Shown here piece by piece: positions 35,526 to 42,863 of a DNA stretch of 48,476 nt. A program made the translations under genes and the position numbers. Source of the stretch: a virus; IMG/VR virus record IMGVR_UViG_3300042880_000098, positions 1-48,476 of that record; one strand, given 5' to 3'. The notes beneath the pieces were generated by a model that worked only from the letters and a program-made list of their open reading frames with translations, did no database searches and had not been told where the DNA came from. Numbering within the stretch: position 1 is the first letter of the stretch; each line of letters begins with the position of its first letter.

Positions 35526-36189
35526 TTCCTTTCCCCTTGATGAATTGGTCCAGCGGCAACTCGAACAGCACTTCGTCCCGCAGCTCAGGGTTGTCGATGA
35601 GCATCAGCGCTATGTTCGCTGTCGGGTCTGAGTGGACGCCGCCCTGGCTACGGTTGCTGGGGTCTACCGGGTTGCGTAGCTTCGGCTTTCCGTTTCCGTG
35701 TCCTGCTGTCAGGGCGATGATGTTCACGTGCTCAGTGAGTGCTTTAACCGCCCTGGACAACTTCATGGCCGCGCCGCCCGACTTGTCAGGCACTTGCCCG
35801 TCTTCGTACCGAACCCGGATAGCTTCCGCGTAACCGGAATTCTTCGAACCCAAAGCGTCCATAGCAAAAGGCAAGATGCTTTCCAGGTATCCGTTTTTGC
35901 TCTTGCTGTCTAGCGCCGCCTTGACAGAGTCGGAAGAGTAGATCGTCCGGTGCTGGAACAAGTCCCTGTCTTTAGCTTCCTTAGACAGGATGTTGATCGC
36001 CTGCCTACGGGCGAAGCCAACTAGCTTCGCCTCAGACAGCTCCTCGAACTGCTTCTGAACATAAGGTCGTTCCAGATACCAGACCCACAGTTCGTTGCAC
36101 AGTTCCAACGAGTCGATCTCAGACTCCCAGCCGACCAAAGCCTTGCGGGTGGCCTTCTCAAAAATCTTATTGATCATGGTGTGTGTCAA
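35518..36189 (-). CDS. Putative sigma-like / helix-turn-helix protein
   Basis: A 223-residue helical protein. The N-terminal part (ELCNELWVWYLERP) and the C-terminal part (SGYAEAIRVRYEDGQVPDKS, then SRAVKALTEHVN) have the shape of weak sigma-70 region 2 and region 4 segments, as in some L5-like phage proteins. The TTG at 36189 is eight bases past GGGAGG; ATG 36177 is the alternative and lacks a site. The TTG lies within a stoperator. The sigma assignment is tentative. Confidence 0.6.
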   Translation of the reverse strand: MTHTMINKIFEKATRKALVGWESEIDSLELCNELWVWYLERPYVQKQFEELSEAKLVGFARRQAINILSKEAKDRDLFQHRTIYSSDSVKAALDSKSKNGYLESILPFAMDALGSKNSGYAEAIRVRYEDGQVPDKSGGAAMKLSRAVKALTEHVNIIALTAGHGNGKPKLRNPVDPSNRSQGGVHSDPTANIALMLIDNPELRDEVLFELPLDQFIKGKGNV

Positions 36190-36190
36190 G
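36178..36190 (+). promoter_or_regulatory. Stoperator-like site 2 (GGTGTGTGTCAAG)
   Basis: Twelve of 13 positions match the phage motif. It overlaps the predicted TTG start of the leftward gene ending at 35518. Bound repressor would block elongating polymerase, and the site also covers a translation start. Confidence 0.65.
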
Positions 36191-36192
36191 TT

Positions 36193-36960
36193 TTAGACCT
36201 CCCAAACTCTGCCGTCGACCGAAAAGCGTCCGCCGACAATAGGAATCAGCTCTGGCTTCACGTGGTTGTTTTCGACTGTGAGCAATCCGAAACCTGACTG
36301 CCAGTTCGCCGTCGCGCCCTTCAGATACTGCGCAAGCTTCATGTTCATCAGATTTCCGACCTCCATAGACCACAACACCTTCTGGTTGCCGCCGTACCCC
36401 AACGTGTGAGGTTTGATGCCCTGGCGGTGCGTGTGGCCGATAATCACCGACGTGTTGAAACGCATCATGGCGTTGTACGCGGTATCAGATGCCCTCTGCG
36501 ACAACCTGACCCCACCACGGTGACCGTGGGTGGAGATCCAGCCAGGTGCCAGCTTGTAGAACTCAGGCAGCACCGAAACACCGAACCCGTCGAAGTTCAA
36601 CAGGTTCTCGAACCGGAACTGCTCCTCGTACTCCACCAAGGCCGGCGCGTACTTCGCCAGGTACTCGCGGGGACGCGAGTCGTGGTTGCCTTCGTGGACA
36701 CCGACAGGGCCGTCGTAAACGGCCCTCAACGGCTCGAGGAACCGGCGCTTCGCCTGCTCGCTGTCCGGCTTGATACGCTGGGCGAACTCCTCAGCGGTGC
36801 CCTTAGTCCACCGCGACGGAGACGGATAATCCATCAGGTCACCGATATGCACCACCTCGTCCGGCTGAGTGTCGCCAACGAACTTGACAACCGCTTTGAC
36901 CGCACGACGGTCATCGAAAGGGATCTGCGTGTCGCTGATAACGACGATGCGCTTAGCCAT
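36193..36960 (-). CDS. Metallophosphatase-like protein; candidate excision directionality factor
   Basis: A 255-residue calcineurin-like metallophosphoesterase with VISDTQIPFDD, HIGDLMDYPS, EGNHDSRP, THGHRGG and IGHTHRQ motifs. The first motif is DTQ rather than the usual DxH. Bxb1 gp47, the recombination directionality factor for its serine integrase, belongs to this family and has about this length and position. A double role in excision and DNA replication is known for gp47, so the same is proposed here. ATG 36960 follows AAGGAG. Confidence 0.85.
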   Translation of the reverse strand: MAKRIVVISDTQIPFDDRRAVKAVVKFVGDTQPDEVVHIGDLMDYPSPSRWTKGTAEEFAQRIKPDSEQAKRRFLEPLRAVYDGPVGVHEGNHDSRPREYLAKYAPALVEYEEQFRFENLLNFDGFGVSVLPEFYKLAPGWISTHGHRGGVRLSQRASDTAYNAMMRFNTSVIIGHTHRQGIKPHTLGYGGNQKVLWSMEVGNLMNMKLAQYLKGATANWQSGFGLLTVENNHVKPELIPIVGGRFSVDGRVWEV

Positions 36961-37342
36961 GCTTCTCCTTGAACGGGCCGTATGTGGCTGACGGGGCACC
37001 GACTACGGGGATCCACTCGACACCGTCGAGGTACTCCCAGCGCCAGCGATTGTCTTCCGTGCTCCAAGCCCAACGCCACAGCTCTTTGCTTGCGTCCTCG
37101 AACAAGGTGCCCGCAGACTTGTACAGGCCGGGTGGAAGTTCACCCAGCAGACCGATCTCCCGGCGCAGATAGAACTGCGCCTTCAACAGATCCTCGATGG
37201 GATCGTCGCTCTTACGCCCAGCGCGTGCAACGTACTTGACCACGTTTCCCAGGTTGAACGACAGGTTCTCCGTGATGTCGATAACCTCCGCGCCGTTACT
37301 GAAACCGGCGTAATGCGCCGGGTGGTTGACCGGGTCACTCAT
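36953..37342 (-). CDS. DUF3310 protein
   Basis: A 129-residue protein. It has the DUF3310 signature NHPAHYAGFSNGAEVIDI and FNLGNVVKYVARAGRK, then a QFYLRREI helix and a Trp-rich C-terminal extension. The family is often called nucleotide-kinase-like in phages but has no proven activity. ATG 37342; its stop lies within the next gene's start region. Confidence 0.85.
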   Translation of the reverse strand: MSDPVNHPAHYAGFSNGAEVIDITENLSFNLGNVVKYVARAGRKSDDPIEDLLKAQFYLRREIGLLGELPPGLYKSAGTLFEDASKELWRWAWSTEDNRWRWEYLDGVEWIPVVGAPSATYGPFKEKHG

Positions 37343-37436
37343 CGTCGTCGCCTTCCCACACGTAGTCGTGGATCGTCTCGACAAGCTTCGCGAACGACGG
37401 GAACCCCACTGACACACTGATGTTGAACTCAAACAT
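37335..37436 (-). CDS. 33-residue acidic protein
   Basis: ATG 37436 overlaps the NrdH gene end, and the stop overlaps the DUF3310 start. The product is MFEFNISVSVGFPSFAKLVE followed by an acidic tail. Very short; support is from the overlaps and codon pattern. Confidence 0.45.
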   Translation of the reverse strand: MFEFNISVSVGFPSFAKLVETIHDYVWEGDDDE

Positions 37437-37677
37437 CCTCGTCCTCCAAGTACGTCTCGATCAGGTAGGACAGCAGGTCAGGCTGATACCCGACAATCGG
37501 CTGGTAGCCGTCAGCTACCACGACAGGCACCGACTTAGCGTCGATGCTCCGCAGGAACCGCATGCCCTCCGGGTCTGTGGTCACATCGACCGAACGGTGG
37601 ATCAGCTTGGCGTCCGCCAGCTTCCTCAGCACCCTCTTGCACGGCCGGCAACCGGGCTGCGTGTAAACGGTGATCAA
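37429..37677 (-). CDS. nrdH: NrdH-type glutaredoxin
   Basis: An 82-residue redoxin with the active site TQPGCRPCKRV and the cis-Pro loop SVPVVV. NrdH proteins take electrons from thioredoxin reductase and reduce ribonucleotide reductase. The TTG at 37677 is chosen because AAAGGA lies upstream and the protein then begins at the first beta strand; the ATG at 37701 would add residues encoded over the primase end. Confidence 0.85.
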   Translation of the reverse strand: MITVYTQPGCRPCKRVLRKLADAKLIHRSVDVTTDPEGMRFLRSIDAKSVPVVVADGYQPIVGYQPDLLSYLIETYLEDEDV

Positions 37678-37678
37678 T

Positions 37679-38305
37679 TCAGATCCTTTCCAGCAGGGCA
37701 TGTTTGCCCTGCGACTTCACTAGAGAGTTGACATCCTCGCCGTCAGGCATAGGGATGATCCGTGCGTTAGGCAGCGACTTCGCCACCTGCTGGGCGAAAG
37801 CCATACCGGCCTCATCACCGTCCGCGAGTATGTTCACGTTCCGGTAACCCATGAACAGCTCACGGAAGAACGGCTTCCACATCTGGGCACCAGGAACACC
37901 CACGGCAGGAACACCTGCCAGCTCAGCGGAGATCGCGTCGATCTCCCCTTCGGTGATCGCCATGTCCTTCGAGTAGCGGGTCAGCGCGTGCGTGTTATAC
38001 AGGCGCGGCTTCTCCCCAGGCACGGTCATGTACTTAGGCTTCTCGCCGTCGAGGCGGCGGAACCGGATAGAAGCCACCGACCATCCCCGCCACTGCGACC
38101 AGCGGAGGTAAGGGATAGCGAGGCAACCCCGGTACAGCTCATGTCCAGGGAGCGGATCTGCTACGTATCCCAGCCCGAACGGTGTTGCGGGAGGTATCCC
38201 CCGGCTCTCCAAATACTCTGCGGCTGGGCTTCCTGGCAGGCTTTCTCTGTAACGGCTGGTTGCATCCCACAGATAAGCTCTCTGCGATTCGCTTAGCTTC
38301 TGCAT
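37679..38305 (-). CDS. DNA primase, TOPRIM part
   Basis: A 208-residue protein carrying the catalytic half of a DnaG-type primase: [15 protein letters not shown] (TOPRIM Glu) and [16 protein letters not shown] (Asp-x-Asp). The zinc-finger half is a separate, overlapping gene 5' of it. The two overlap by 167 bases in different frames, as in L5-type phages. Confidence 0.88.
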   Translation of the reverse strand: MQKLSESQRAYLWDATSRYRESLPGSPAAEYLESRGIPPATPFGLGYVADPLPGHELYRGCLAIPYLRWSQWRGWSVASIRFRRLDGEKPKYMTVPGEKPRLYNTHALTRYSKDMAITEGEIDAISAELAGVPAVGVPGAQMWKPFFRELFMGYRNVNILADGDEAGMAFAQQVAKSLPNARIIPMPDGEDVNSLVKSQGKHALLERI

Positions 38306-38513
38306 AACTCACCTCCTCTTCGTGTCGGATGATCGAGATCGCGTCCCCGCGAACGTCGCACGCGAAACAGTTGAAACCGTCGAGGTCGTAACTGACGGCC
38401 GCTGACGGCGTGGACTCGCCGTGGAACGGGCATAAACAGCGGTTCCACTCGCGGTAGTCCGGCGGGGCATCCCAATCCGGGTAGTAGCGTTGAATAACTT
38501 CTGCTATCGACAA
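38139..38513 (-). CDS. DNA primase, CHC2 zinc-finger part
   Basis: A 124-residue protein with the primase zinc finger: [15 protein letters not shown] and [15 protein letters not shown], followed by a helix [15 protein letters not shown]. The tail after residue 85 is basic and overlaps the TOPRIM frame. TTG start at 38513. It may act as a separate subunit or be joined by frameshifting; no clear slip site was seen. Confidence 0.85.
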   Translation of the reverse strand: MSIAEVIQRYYPDWDAPPDYREWNRCLCPFHGESTPSAAVSYDLDGFNCFACDVRGDAISIIRHEEEVSYAEAKRIAESLSVGCNQPLQRKPARKPSRRVFGEPGDTSRNTVRAGIRSRSAPWT

Positions 38514-38971
38514 TCTGGTGTGATCCTGATCCCTAGCACCTGTACAGCCGGTGGCTGGCGGAGGTACTCAGCAGCTCTATCGAGAGCGCACGGATCGTCT
38601 CTAAGATGTCCGATAACGTTTCTGTTGCACGCAGTGCAAAGAAGACCTCTGACTGTCCCTGTTGCGTGGCAGTGATCCACCGAGAGCCGTTTTCGTTTTC
38701 CGTTAGCTCTACGACATATGAAGCAATAACCTTCTTGGTGCTCATAGATCTCCCAGTAGTCGTGTTCGGTGATTCCGTAGGTTTCGTAAATTCGTTGGGC
38801 CCACGTAGCCGTCGAGCGGTTTCTACGTCTAGCTCGATGATGAGTTGCACAGCGCGGACCGGGATGTGGGGCTTTTCGTTTTGTGTCGATACCTTCATCA
38901 CGGCAGTCGATGCACGCTTTCCGTTTGGCTTGAACGTTGTTCGGCGGGTAACGCCTCCGCCTGCCGGCCAC
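38504..38971 (-). CDS. Endonuclease VII (L5 gp59-type)
   Basis: A 155-residue recombination endonuclease VII. Signature: [20 protein letters not shown], then [20 protein letters not shown] and AAEYLR. It resolves branched DNA before packaging. Chosen start is GTG 38971, seven bases after AAGGAG; a stoperator lies just before that site. Confidence 0.9.
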   Translation of the reverse strand: MAGRRRRYPPNNVQAKRKACIDCRDEGIDTKRKAPHPGPRCATHHRARRRNRSTATWAQRIYETYGITEHDYWEIYEHQEGYCFICRRANGKRKRLSVDHCHATGTVRGLLCTACNRNVIGHLRDDPCALDRAAEYLRQPPAVQVLGIRITPDCR

Positions 38972-38984
38972 GTCACAGCTCCTT

Positions 38985-38997
38985 GGTGGGTGTCAAG
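38985..38997 (+). promoter_or_regulatory. Stoperator site 3 (GGTGGGTGTCAAG)
   Basis: Exact copy of the 13-bp motif between the ATPase stop codon and the endonuclease VII ribosome site. L5 stoperators have consensus GGTGGMTGTCAAG; this differs only at the sixth base. Confidence 0.85.
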
Positions 38998-39801
38998 TTA
39001 TCCGGAGAAATCATCGATCCTCATCGTCTCTCCCTCAAAGAGCAGCGGTGCGAAGTCCTGGCCGGACGGATCCGACTTGCCGCCACGGTTCTTCACCGTG
39101 GAGACGTTCAGGTAGTCGGGTCCGAACTCGTTGGGGACACGGTGCAACGTCAGGATCAGCTCCGGCACACGACCGATCTGACCTTTGATTCCGGACAGCG
39201 GTATCGGCTTGTCGCCGTCGTTGTGGGGCCCGGTGACGTGGTGCAACCCAACGACGCAAGAACCGGTTTCGCGTGCCATCTCGTGCAGGTAGTCCATCAG
39301 AGACTCCAATCCGGAGAACGGGTCGTCGCCGTCACCGGCTTCGGTCCGGACGTTCGTCACGTTGTCAACGACGATCAGCGCCGGGTAATCCTCGTACAAA
39401 GCGTTGTACGCCTCGAGGGACTCCTCGAGCACGTCCAGGGAAGGTGAAGCCTTGTAGTTGAACCTGATCGGTATGTCGTCAAGATCGGCTGCGACCTCGC
39501 CCAGGTCCGCTTTGCGGACGGCGCGTGTTGACTTGTCCAGCGGCCACCCTGACAGGATCGACACCGACCGCGATAGCTGGGTGAAAGCGTCTGAGTCCGC
39601 TGAGAAGTACAGAGTCGGCGCTTTCGACTTCAGCGCGTACGCCAGGACGAACGCAGACTTGCCTGTGCCTGGTCCGGCGCAGATCAGCGCGAGCTGACCT
39701 CTGCGAAGCTGGGTGCCTTTGTGGTCTAGTGAGCTCCACACAGACGGCAGGGGATCGCCGGCCGACCCGCGTATGTACAGCGACTGCCTAGGTGTGTACA
39801 C
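38998..39801 (-). CDS. RecA/DnaB-like ATPase (replication or repair helicase)
   Basis: A 267-residue single-domain ATPase. Walker A is ICAGPGTGKSAFVLAYAL, Walker B is ALIVVDNVTNV, and SCVVGLHHVTGP fits the sensor motif. It resembles DnaB-like proteins of L5-type phages and the repair protein RadA/RecA fold. GTG start at 39801. It likely works with the primase and polymerase in this arm. Confidence 0.82.
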   Translation of the reverse strand: MYTPRQSLYIRGSAGDPLPSVWSSLDHKGTQLRRGQLALICAGPGTGKSAFVLAYALKSKAPTLYFSADSDAFTQLSRSVSILSGWPLDKSTRAVRKADLGEVAADLDDIPIRFNYKASPSLDVLEESLEAYNALYEDYPALIVVDNVTNVRTEAGDGDDPFSGLESLMDYLHEMARETGSCVVGLHHVTGPHNDGDKPIPLSGIKGQIGRVPELILTLHRVPNEFGPDYLNVSTVKNRGGKSDPSGQDFAPLLFEGETMRIDDFSG

Positions 39802-39809
39802 AAGCCTCC

Positions 39810-40049
39810 CTAACTGTTGTCTTGAATGATCAGCGCGTCGTGGACAGGGATGCTCAGGGCGCGAGCCGTGTCAGCTTTCGACTTGGCCACTTCCATGTCC
39901 TTGATCAACTGGGTGCCGCGCATCTTCAGCAGCTCCATGATCTTCTGCGAAGGCACCTTCGCTTGATGCCAGCGGAGGATCCCCGCCACCTCGTGCGGCG
40001 CACGGGCGGACAGCACCGGGTCGTTCGGATCCCATTCGAAAACAGTCAC
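39810..40049 (-). CDS. Small helical protein, possible HTH
   Basis: A 79-residue protein. GTG 40049 overlaps the preceding stop (GTGA). The middle segment (HQAKVPSQKIMELLKMRGTQ) could be a helix-turn-helix but the score by eye is weak. Unknown function. Confidence 0.6.
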   Translation of the reverse strand: MTVFEWDPNDPVLSARAPHEVAGILRWHQAKVPSQKIMELLKMRGTQLIKDMEVAKSKADTARALSIPVHDALIIQDNS

Positions 40050-40303
40050 TGCCAATCCTCTTCTCCTACGAAAGGAACCTTGTAGAGGTTCCCGTCAGGC
40101 TCTTTGATGCTGATATCTCTGTCCCAGTCACGCTCCCTGGAAGTCATAGCGAACCGCCGTGCGGCTTGCTCCGAAGGGAACGCGTACGACTGCTGCGCGT
40201 ACAGGCTCATGTGCCAATCCGGCATGTTGGGGATCGGGCCCATCACCACGAACCAGTAGTCCGTGTCTTGGGTCAGCGTGGTGCTCTTACGGTATTCGTT
40301 CAT
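40046..40303 (-). CDS. Hypothetical small protein
   Basis: An 85-residue protein, MNEYRKSTTLTQDTDYWFVV onward, with beta strands and a PSEQAARRFAM helix. AAGGAG precedes ATG 40303. The longer frame to 40678 has no start signal. Not recognised. Confidence 0.65.
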   Translation of the reverse strand: MNEYRKSTTLTQDTDYWFVVMGPIPNMPDWHMSLYAQQSYAFPSEQAARRFAMTSRERDWDRDISIKEPDGNLYKVPFVGEEDWQ

Positions 40304-40335
40304 TGGCGTTACTCCTTGTAGGAACCTGTTACTTT

Positions 40336-40348
40336 GGTGGGTGTCAAG
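40336..40348 (+). promoter_or_regulatory. Stoperator site 4 (GGTGGGTGTCAAG)
   Basis: Exact copy of the motif. It includes the TGA stop codon of the Cas4-like gene on the opposite strand. Same orientation as all others. Confidence 0.85.
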
Positions 40349-41162
40349 TTTGAGCTGCAAAAACAGGGCAGTAGTAGTTGACATCACAAAAACCGCACTT
40401 GCCCGGCTCAGGGTCCGGCTCGAAGTCGCCCGCCTGGATGCGGGCCTCAACCTCATGGAACCTCGCAGATACAGCCTCGCGGGTCCACCGCGACAGGTCG
40501 TACGGCCCTGAGATGCGCGGTTTAGCGCCGCGCTTACCGACCATGAAGTAGTCGCCCCTAGGCGGCTTAGCGCCGTACAGCTCCTCGACAGCCACGGAGT
40601 ACACACCCAACTGGAAGTCATCACCAGGCGAGTTACCCGTCTTGTAGTCGCGTACCCGCAGCTCACCGTCGTCGTCAACCACGACGGCGTCGATGAAACC
40701 TCGCACCATTATTCCGTCGAGGTTGATGGCGAACTCGAGCTCGATGGCTGGCTTGCCGTCGCAGGCCGCGAAGATGTGCTGCCCCGGCGACTGACGCCAC
40801 TCGAAGAACTTCTCCACCTGCTCCAACCCGATCTCGAACCGGCGCTCGATGTCACGCTCGCCGTTGTACGGGCCTGACCAGAACCACCAGTCGAAGTTCG
40901 GTGTCACCTCGCACAGCTCGTTGATGCCGGCCGCGTACTCGCTGCGGAACAGCTCCTTAGCTTCATCAAGCGACATAGGGTCACCTGCTGCGCTTCGCTT
41001 CTCGCACGCTTCAGCGACGGCGTGTACGGCGGTGCCCTGCGGCAGCCACGCGGCTGGCCGCGCCCACACCTTGTCGATGCGCCCCAGCTTGTACGCCTGA
41101 GGGCAGCGGGTGTACTGGTTGAGCTGACTTACGCTACGCAGCGGCAGCATGATCTCTGTCAT
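40344..41162 (-). CDS. Cas4/RecB-like PD-(D/E)XK exonuclease
   Basis: A 272-residue nuclease of the RecB/Cas4 family. The core is MVRGFIDAVVVDDDGELRVR then DYKTG, with Asp and Lys of the PD-(D/E)XK site. A first Cys (YTRCPQAY) and a C-terminal CGFCDVNYYC give the four cysteines of an iron-sulfur cluster. There is no CRISPR array in the window, so a recombination or replication role is likely. ATG overlaps the preceding stop. Confidence 0.9.
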   Translation of the reverse strand: MTEIMLPLRSVSQLNQYTRCPQAYKLGRIDKVWARPAAWLPQGTAVHAVAEACEKRSAAGDPMSLDEAKELFRSEYAAGINELCEVTPNFDWWFWSGPYNGERDIERRFEIGLEQVEKFFEWRQSPGQHIFAACDGKPAIELEFAINLDGIMVRGFIDAVVVDDDGELRVRDYKTGNSPGDDFQLGVYSVAVEELYGAKPPRGDYFMVGKRGAKPRISGPYDLSRWTREAVSARFHEVEARIQAGDFEPDPEPGKCGFCDVNYYCPVFAAQT

Positions 41163-41416
41163 ATGGAACCTTCCAAAACGTAAACGGAATACACGGCTTC
41201 ACCGAACATCATCGACTCGTCATCGACCACCTCACGGAACAGCAGTTGATGCTGTCGGTTCAGGAGGAAGTCACGAACAGGGTTGAGCCATTCGTCGTCG
41301 TCGTCTATCGCGATACTCACCTTGACGCTCAGAGCCTGCCGACCTCCTGGTGTAGTGATAAGTCGAGCGGCCAGGAATCCTGGCCGCTCTGCAACTCGCG
41401 GGAAATACGTCAGCAC
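41159..41416 (-). CDS. Hypothetical protein beside the repressor
   Basis: An 85-residue protein with GTG start at 41416, ending within the ATG of the nuclease gene. It has VKVSIAIDDDDEWLNPVRDF and a beta-rich end. Not recognised. Confidence 0.6.
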   Translation of the reverse strand: MLTYFPRVAERPGFLAARLITTPGGRQALSVKVSIAIDDDDEWLNPVRDFLLNRQHQLLFREVVDDESMMFGEAVYSVYVLEGSI

Positions 41417-41439
41417 CAGTTTGTGCCTTACCTTTCGAT

Positions 41440-41985
41440 CTATGGGTCACGGGGAGGGAACCTCCAGATCCGTCGACCTTCTTCTGTCAATGTTGTGTGC
41501 TCGTTCTTACGTAGGAGCAAGTCGCCGTCCGACTTGCGCCGCTTCACGTACCTGAACCCTCCGTGCGGACTCACACCCGGAATCGGTGGGATCTCCGGGT
41601 CGAACTCCACGACTACGTTCTCGTCGCGAAGTTTCTGATACCACGAGCGCAGGCGGCTCAGCTTGTCGTCGTTCATGCCTTTGCCGCCTGTGGCCATGTA
41701 CTCGCCGTGGTCACGCATACGTTGGTATACCTTCGACTTGCCGTGCAGATTGTTCGTCTTCCAAGGCCATGCTTGGTTGACTACCTGTCGGGGTGTCAGT
41801 GCTCCTCCATATACAATTTTTTGCCAAGACACAGCTTGCCGCGTGACGCCGTGCATGTCGGCTATCTCGCTTTGGTTGTATCCCTTTCTCCTCAGATCTT
41901 CGATTACGGAGAAGATCAGCGGCTGCCTGTGTGCAGCCTTATTTTTCTTATTCACAGTTTCCCCCCGGAAACTAGTTTTTTTCAT
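41440..41985 (-). CDS. Immunity repressor (L5 gp71-like)
   Basis: A 181-residue protein that maintains lysogeny and gives immunity. It closely resembles L5 gp71: the helix-turn-helix segment IEDLRRKGYNQSEIADMHGV then TRQAVSW, and RMRDHGEYMATGGKGM are nearly diagnostic. Chosen start is ATG 41985; an in-frame TTG at 42009 is within the stoperator. The protein should bind the 13-bp stoperators, including the one just upstream, which may give autoregulation. Confidence 0.93.
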   Translation of the reverse strand: MKKTSFRGETVNKKNKAAHRQPLIFSVIEDLRRKGYNQSEIADMHGVTRQAVSWQKIVYGGALTPRQVVNQAWPWKTNNLHGKSKVYQRMRDHGEYMATGGKGMNDDKLSRLRSWYQKLRDENVVVEFDPEIPPIPGVSPHGGFRYVKRRKSDGDLLLRKNEHTTLTEEGRRIWRFPPRDP

Positions 41986-41997
41986 GCCACCAGTGTA

Positions 41998-42010
41998 GGT
42001 GGCTGTCAAA
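41998..42010 (+). promoter_or_regulatory. Stoperator / operator site 5 before the repressor (GGTGGCTGTCAAA)
   Basis: Twelve of 13 positions match the L5 consensus GGTGGMTGTCAAG, with C at the M position. It lies 12 bases upstream of the repressor ATG, downstream of the proposed promoter, so it could act as autoregulatory operator. Confidence 0.75.
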
Positions 42011-42031
42011 TATCCCTGCCGGGATTCCTAC

Positions 42032-42059
42032 ACTGTAGCAAATTTCAGCTACATTTCAA
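42032..42059 (-). promoter_or_regulatory. Candidate repressor promoter with 20-bp dyad
   Basis: Leftward -35 TTGAAA and -10 TACAGT separated by 16 bases. The same region holds the perfect dyad TGTAGC/GCTACA. It would start a transcript near 42025, upstream of the stoperator and repressor gene. It overlaps the end of the zinc-finger gene. Confidence 0.45.
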
Positions 42060-42177
42060 CCTTATGCCCTGTGCTGTCTGTGTGGGACTGAACTGCCAGG
42101 TAGAGGAAAGCTTCCCCCGAAGCTTTCGCCCTCCACCCGCAGATCGTGCAACGTGCTTTCAAACATGCGGTCAGCAT
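42049..42177 (-). CDS. 42-residue zinc-finger-like protein
   Basis: ATG 42177 is within the end of the secreted-protein gene. The product has CLKARCTICGW and a later pair of His residues, spaced like a short C2H2/CxxC zinc finger. Small zinc-finger proteins near the repressor occur in related phages. Function unknown. Confidence 0.6.
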   Translation of the reverse strand: MLTACLKARCTICGWRAKASGEAFLYLAVQSHTDSTGHKVEM

Positions 42178-42443
42178 ATCCACGACTTCCGACAGAACCG
42201 GCTTTTGCCGTCGCCGGCCGATCCGTCACGTGACGTTTCGGCTCGTAGTGGTTCGTTGGCCCCGCACGTCGGTAGCTCCCCGCGCAGGACGTGCCAGCGG
42301 GAGTCGGAGTCGACGGTTTCGCCGCGCTCCAAAGCGTGCTGCAAACTTCGAGGCTCACACAGCGGCGCTGCCTGAGCTGTAGCAGGTTGCTTCAGCACGA
42401 ACAGCAAGGACAGAGCCGCTAGCAGCGCAGCCCACTGCTTCAT
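42171..42443 (-). CDS. Small secreted protein
   Basis: A 90-residue protein with a good signal peptide (WAALLAALSLLFVLKQPATAQA, cleavage likely near residues 24-26). The mature part contains four Cys and is charged. ATG overlaps the preceding stop (ATGA) with GGAGG before it. An exported protein near the repressor could act in the cell envelope, perhaps in superinfection; that is speculation. Confidence 0.7.
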   Translation of the reverse strand: MKQWAALLAALSLLFVLKQPATAQAAPLCEPRSLQHALERGETVDSDSRWHVLRGELPTCGANEPLRAETSRDGSAGDGKSRFCRKSWIC

Positions 42444-42664
42444 CGAGCCTCCAAGAACTTCGTGACAGCGTCCGCCAGGAACTCCCCCGCATCAGCCAGG
42501 TCGTAGTTGATGTCCATCAGGTACTCATCCCAATCGTCGTAGCCGCACAGCGGCTCACCGCCCTCAGGGTCAGTGTTCTTCTCGATGAAGGCTCGCTTGA
42601 ACTTGTAGACGTTCTCCCAATTGACCATTGCTTCCCGAAGATTATCGGCGCTGTTGTTGCTCAT
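42440..42664 (-). CDS. Acidic hypothetical protein
   Basis: A 74-residue protein, Asp/Glu-rich (YDDWDEYLMDINYDLADAGE), helical. AGGAG precedes ATG 42664. Not recognised. Confidence 0.65.
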   Translation of the reverse strand: MSNNSADNLREAMVNWENVYKFKRAFIEKNTDPEGGEPLCGYDDWDEYLMDINYDLADAGEFLADAVTKFLEAR

Positions 42665-42666
42665 TC

Positions 42667-42858
42667 TCAGTCTCCTCTCGCGGCGATCTCGTCACCGACC
42701 TGACGGCCAGTCAGCTTCTCCAACACTTCGATAGCGGCGTCGATAAACGCCCACCGGGCGTCATCGTTATCGATGTCGTCGCCGTCGCACTCCATGTACT
42801 CGATGTACAAATCCAACGCCTCATGCACGTCGGAATCCATCGTCGGCCAACCTCGCAT
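42667..42858 (-). CDS. Acidic hypothetical protein
   Basis: A 63-residue, very acidic protein (YMECDGDDIDNDDARW in the centre). AAGGA upstream of ATG 42858. Acidic patches of this kind can mimic DNA, but no family is recognised. Confidence 0.65.
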   Translation of the reverse strand: MRGWPTMDSDVHEALDLYIEYMECDGDDIDNDDARWAFIDAAIEVLEKLTGRQVGDEIAARGD

Positions 42859-42863
42859 AGCTA

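Noticed and set aside
36883-36895. CTTGACAACCGCT, a possible reverse-orientation stoperator
   Set aside because: Three mismatches, inside the metallophosphatase coding region, and the only one in that orientation.
42062-42358. Leftward frame of 98 codons between the secreted protein and repressor
   Set aside because: Overlaps the secreted-protein and zinc-finger frames, which have better starts, overlaps and recognisable features.
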